Positions 5,437 to 8,178 of a DNA stretch of 8,178 nt are shown here, in pieces (the first letter of the stretch is position 1; the number at the start of each line of letters is the position of its first letter). Below the pieces are notes generated by a model. The model did not search any database and was not told where the DNA came from. It saw only the letters and a list, made by a program, of their open reading frames with translations. Made by a program: the position numbers and the translations under genes. Location: the NCBI GenBank assembly GCA_964582875.1, contig CAZOTZ010000069.1, forward strand, positions 1-8,178, read 5' to 3'. This stretch comes from JAADDV01 sp964582875 (GTDB lineage Bacteria > Aquificota > Aquificia > Aquificales > Hydrogenothermaceae).

Positions 5437-8056
5437 CAATTTTCTTCTTTATTTCTTTTTTTATTTCATTTAAAAAAATTAAAGCTTCTACAGGTGTGAT
5501 ACTTCCTATATCAATCTGGTTTATTTTTTCTACAATCTCTTTGTAGGCATCTTTCTCTTCTATTTCTTTTAATTCTTTAAATAATGGTAAAGTGGAGATA
5601 TCTCCTTTTACATTTTTCTCCTCATATCTATTTTTAGTCTGTTTTATTATAAAGTCATTTTCTATTTTTTCTTTTCCTTCCTCAAAATAGTACAGAATTT
5701 CGTATGCCCTTTTTATTATTTTTTCCTTTATACCTGCAAGTTTTGCTACATGTATTCCATAACTTTTATTTGTGAAACCTTCCATAACCCTATAGGTAAA
5801 CTTTATGTTTTCTCCTTCTTCCTGTACATGCATATGAAAGTTTTTAATTCCCTCTATTTCCTTTTCAAGACCTGTAAGTTCATGGTAATGGGTTGCAAAG
5901 AGCGTTTTTGCTCCTATCTCTTTTGATATGTACTCTGATATAGCCCATGCTATAGAGAGACCATCGTAAGTACTGGTTCCCCTTCCAACTTCATCTAAAA
6001 CAATAAAGCTTTTCTGTGTTGCATTGTTAACTATGTTTGCCATTTCAAGCATCTCTACCATAAATGTGGAAAGACCTTTTGCAAGAGCATCTCCAGAACC
6101 TATTCTTGTAAAAATAGCATCCACAACTCCTATTTTTCCTTCTTTTGCAGGGATAAAAGAGCCTGTATGGGCAAGGAGAACTAAAATGGCTGACTGCCTT
6201 ATAAAAGTACTCTTACCAGCCATATTTGGACCAGTGATAATGTGGAAATAACCATTTTTATCCATATTCAGGTCATTAGGAACAAAGTCTTCATTAAACT
6301 CTTTTATAACAGGATGAACACCTTCTTTTATGTGAATATCAAAATCTTCAGTGATTACAGGTTTTACCCACCCTTTTTCTGAAGCTATTTCAGCAAGAGA
6401 TTGAACTGCATCAAGTATTCCTACCTGTTTAGCTGTCTTTCCTATCCTACCTGAAAGAAGGGAAACCTCTTCCCTTATCTTCATGAATATTTCGTACTCA
6501 AGGGCTTTTATCTTTTCATCAGCAGAAAGTATTTTTTCTTCAAATCTCTGAAGCTCTTCGGTGGTAAATCTTTCTGAGTTTGAGAGGGTCTGTCTCCTTT
6601 TGTAGTGTGGAGGGACAAACTTTAAATTAGGTTTTGTTATCTCTATGTAGTATCCCATTACTTTGTTAAAACCAACTTTCAAACTCTGGATACCTGTTTC
6701 TTCTCTCTGTTTTTCCTGATACTCCTTTATCCATTGGTTTCCTTTTTCTTTTATTTCCTTAAGTTCATCTAAATCTTTATTGACCCCTTTCTTTATAAGA
6801 CCTCCTTCTTTGAGGTGGATAGGGGGATTATCCTCAAGGTATCTGTCAAGTTTGTCAACAAGCCAGCTGTAGTCTTCTATGTTGTTAAAAATCTCCTCCA
6901 GGAAAGGAGATTTAACTTCGTCTTTAACTGTTTTTAAATCCTGTATTTTTTTTAAAGATTCCCTTAAAGCAACTAAATCCCTTGGCGTAAGGGTGTTAGA
7001 TGATATCTTTGATATAAGCCTCTCTACATCAAAAATATCTTTTAAGATTTCTCTTATTTTATTTCTCAGGTTTTTATTTTCCACAAGTTCTTCTACCGCT
7101 GTGAGTCTTTCCTGTATCTGACTTTTTTTCTTCAATGGGTGGAGAAGGAAGAACTTAAGTTTCCTTTTTCCCATTCCTGTAAGAGTTCTATCTATTACCT
7201 TATAAAGGGAGACATTCCCTTCATTTGGATTTATTATCTCAAGGTGTTTTTGTGAAGAGTAGTCAAGCCTGACGTATATATCTTCTCTATAAGGCTTTGG
7301 TGTGGATATAAAAGGTAAAAAGTTCTTCTGGGTGATTTTTGCGTACTTTAACACAGCTGCTAAAGGGTAAAGGGCTTCTTTTTCTTTTTCTTCAAAGCCA
7401 AATCCTGAAAAGTGTACAGTACTGAAAAAATCAAGTAGTTCTTTTACTGCTTCTTTACTAAAATACTCCTCAGGAAGCTTTGAGATAAAAATATTTCCAA
7501 AGTTTTCCTGTACTTCAGACAAATCAAGGTTTTCAGGAACTAAAATTTCTTTTGGTTGAAATTTGCCTATAAAAGAGATTAAATCATCCTTATCAAAAAC
7601 AGTTCCTAAAAACTCCCCTGTTGATAAATCTAAATAGGAAACAGCATACTTGTTTCCTGCTGGATATACTCCAGCAAGGGCTGATTTCATTTTTTCATTC
7701 TCAAAAAATGTTCCTGGAGTAATAACCCGGATTACTTCCCTTTTTACTATTCCTTTTGCCTGTGAAGCATCCTCAAGCTGTTCACATATTGCTACTTTAT
7801 GTCCTTTTGAAACAAGTCTTGATATATACGAATCTACAGAATGAAAAGGAATTCCACACATAGGTATAGTTTTATTCTTTCCTACTTTTTTCTTGGTTAG
7901 AACAATGTTAAGTTCCCTTGCTCCTGTAAAAGCATCTTCATAGAACATTTCATAAAAATCACCAAGTCTGTAAAGAACAAGGGCATCAGGATACTCATCT
8001 TTTATCCTGTGATACTGGGCTAACATCGGTGTAAGGTTTTTGTCCTCTTTAGACAA
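5429..8056 (-). CDS. mutS: DNA mismatch repair protein MutS
   Basis: Full-length MutS1 (875 residues), the cytosolic mismatch sensor that binds mispaired or looped DNA and, with ATP, recruits MutL. Domains in order: mismatch-binding domain with the Phe-X-Glu motif GDFYEMF (F34, E36), connector, lever and clamp helices (about 260-570), and the ATPase. Walker A GPNMAGKST is at 609-617, the signature STFMVEM at 663-669, Walker B VLDE at 686-689 followed by GRGTST, and the ATHYHE switch at 721-726. A C-terminal helical dimerisation domain ends the protein (about 850-875, with ITPVEAL). A short LPLF (823-826) in the linker resembles a beta-clamp-binding motif. The start is TTG at 8056, supported by GAGGGG five bases upstream; the first ATG is codon 11 and would remove only the leading tail. 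No mutL is in the window. Stop to flippase spacing is 82 bases, so mutS is probably a separate transcription unit. Confidence 0.98.
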   Translation of the reverse strand: MSKEDKNLTPMLAQYHRIKDEYPDALVLYRLGDFYEMFYEDAFTGARELNIVLTKKKVGKNKTIPMCGIPFHSVDSYISRLVSKGHKVAICEQLEDASQAKGIVKREVIRVITPGTFFENEKMKSALAGVYPAGNKYAVSYLDLSTGEFLGTVFDKDDLISFIGKFQPKEILVPENLDLSEVQENFGNIFISKLPEEYFSKEAVKELLDFFSTVHFSGFGFEEKEKEALYPLAAVLKYAKITQKNFLPFISTPKPYREDIYVRLDYSSQKHLEIINPNEGNVSLYKVIDRTLTGMGKRKLKFFLLHPLKKKSQIQERLTAVEELVENKNLRNKIREILKDIFDVERLISKISSNTLTPRDLVALRESLKKIQDLKTVKDEVKSPFLEEIFNNIEDYSWLVDKLDRYLEDNPPIHLKEGGLIKKGVNKDLDELKEIKEKGNQWIKEYQEKQREETGIQSLKVGFNKVMGYYIEITKPNLKFVPPHYKRRQTLSNSERFTTEELQRFEEKILSADEKIKALEYEIFMKIREEVSLLSGRIGKTAKQVGILDAVQSLAEIASEKGWVKPVITEDFDIHIKEGVHPVIKEFNEDFVPNDLNMDKNGYFHIITGPNMAGKSTFIRQSAILVLLAHTGSFIPAKEGKIGVVDAIFTRIGSGDALAKGLSTFMVEMLEMANIVNNATQKSFIVLDEVGRGTSTYDGLSIAWAISEYISKEIGAKTLFATHYHELTGLEKEIEGIKNFHMHVQEEGENIKFTYRVMEGFTNKSYGIHVAKLAGIKEKIIKRAYEILYYFEEGKEKIENDFIIKQTKNRYEEKNVKGDISTLPLFKELKEIEEKDAYKEIVEKINQIDIGSITPVEALIFLNEIKKEIKKKIVD

Positions 8057-8061
8057 TATAA

Positions 8062-8067
8062 CCCCTC
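8062..8067 (-). promoter_or_regulatory. Ribosome binding site of mutS, supporting a TTG start
   Basis: GAGGGG on the minus strand is followed by TTATA and then TTG at 8056. The first ATG downstream has no comparable motif, so this site decides the start. Confidence 0.65.
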
Positions 8068-8071
8068 AAAA

Positions 8072-8084
8072 CAGTTTTTAACTG
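8072..8084. repeat. Short perfect inverted repeat in the mutS leader
   Basis: CAGTT and AACTG form a perfect five-base stem around a three-base loop (8077-8079), only four bases upstream of the mutS Shine-Dalgarno. It could be a weak leader hairpin or a small operator half-site, or chance. A T4 follows it on the minus strand. Confidence 0.3.
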
Positions 8085-8089
8085 AAAAT

Positions 8090-8117
8090 AATATAGTACA
8101 AAACACAGGGTAGAAAA
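8090..8117 (-). promoter_or_regulatory. Weak promoter candidate for mutS
   Basis: TATATT (8095-8090) is a reasonable -10 box. The best hexamer at a 16-base spacing is TTTTCT (8117-8112), a poor -35. The site lies between the probable end of the upstream gene and the mutS start. The -10 is plausible but the -35 is not convincing, and mutS may instead be read from a promoter outside the window. Confidence 0.22.
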
Positions 8118-8121
8118 TACT

Positions 8122-8178
8122 TTAAACAAGAATATCTTTGAGATTTTCTGATGTTTTGTTTATTGTATCTACATGGGA
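8122..8178 (-). CDS. Probable 3' end of an upstream gene (partial, unidentified)
   Basis: Reading the minus strand from the right edge, one frame gives 18 codons, SHVDTINKTSENLKDILV, and then TAA at 8124-8122. The composition (polar and charged residues alternating with Ile, Leu and Val, helix-like) looks like a real protein C-terminus. Another minus frame stays open longer but reads as an unlikely mixture of Cys, Tyr and Gln. If real, the gene ends 65 bases before mutS. Nothing about its function can be said. A plus-strand ATG at 8151 opens to the edge and is a competing, weaker reading. Confidence 0.35.
   Translation of the reverse strand, partial: SHVDTINKTSENLKDILV

Noticed and set aside
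6024..7844. Three plus-strand open frames of 64-80 codons within mutS
   Set aside because: They are antisense to conserved MutS regions, including the ATPase, and look like composition shadows.

Overview
The window holds the complete mismatch-repair gene mutS and, downstream of it on the same (minus) strand, a compact five-gene cluster for a cell-surface glycan that probably carries glycerol phosphate. All convincing genes lie on the minus strand, so they are read from right to left. The DNA is AT-rich, the proteins are rich in Lys, Glu and Ile, and genes overlap tightly. This fits a thermophilic bacterium, and my best guess is an Aquificota relative (Hydrogenothermaceae-like). That placement rests on general character, not on a marker I could test.

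Layout, in order of transcription. Positions 8178-8122 are probably the last codons of an upstream gene. Positions 8121-8057 are the mutS leader, with a small hairpin and a strong Shine-Dalgarno. Positions 8056-5429 are mutS, starting with TTG. The 82-base spacer 5428-5347 follows; with the last bases of mutS it contains a good sigma-70-type promoter candidate. Then come: a Wzx-type flippase (5346-4084); an RmlA/LicC-like nucleotidyltransferase (4087-3368); an sn-glycerol-1-phosphate dehydrogenase (3371-2325); a TagB/TagF-type CDP-glycerol glycerophosphotransferase (2324-1119); and a GT2 glycosyltransferase (1144-101). The five genes overlap or abut at every junction (4 nt, 4 nt, 0 nt, 26 nt), which indicates one translationally coupled operon. 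Positions 1-100 contain no gene I can support, but hold two inverted repeats and a GC-rich palindromic block.

Proposed logic: the dehydrogenase reduces dihydroxyacetone phosphate to sn-glycerol-1-phosphate. The nucleotidyltransferase activates it with CTP to a CDP-glycerol. The TagF-like enzyme transfers glycerol phosphate to a lipid-linked glycan made in part by the GT2 enzyme, and the flippase exports it. Teichoic-acid bacteria instead make CDP-glycerol from sn-glycerol-3-phosphate with TagD, and no TagD-like protein is present here. The cassette therefore suggests a glycerol-phosphate decoration of the opposite (archaeal-type) stereochemistry. This is the most interesting idea in the window. 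The enzyme families are seen directly; the pathway is inference.
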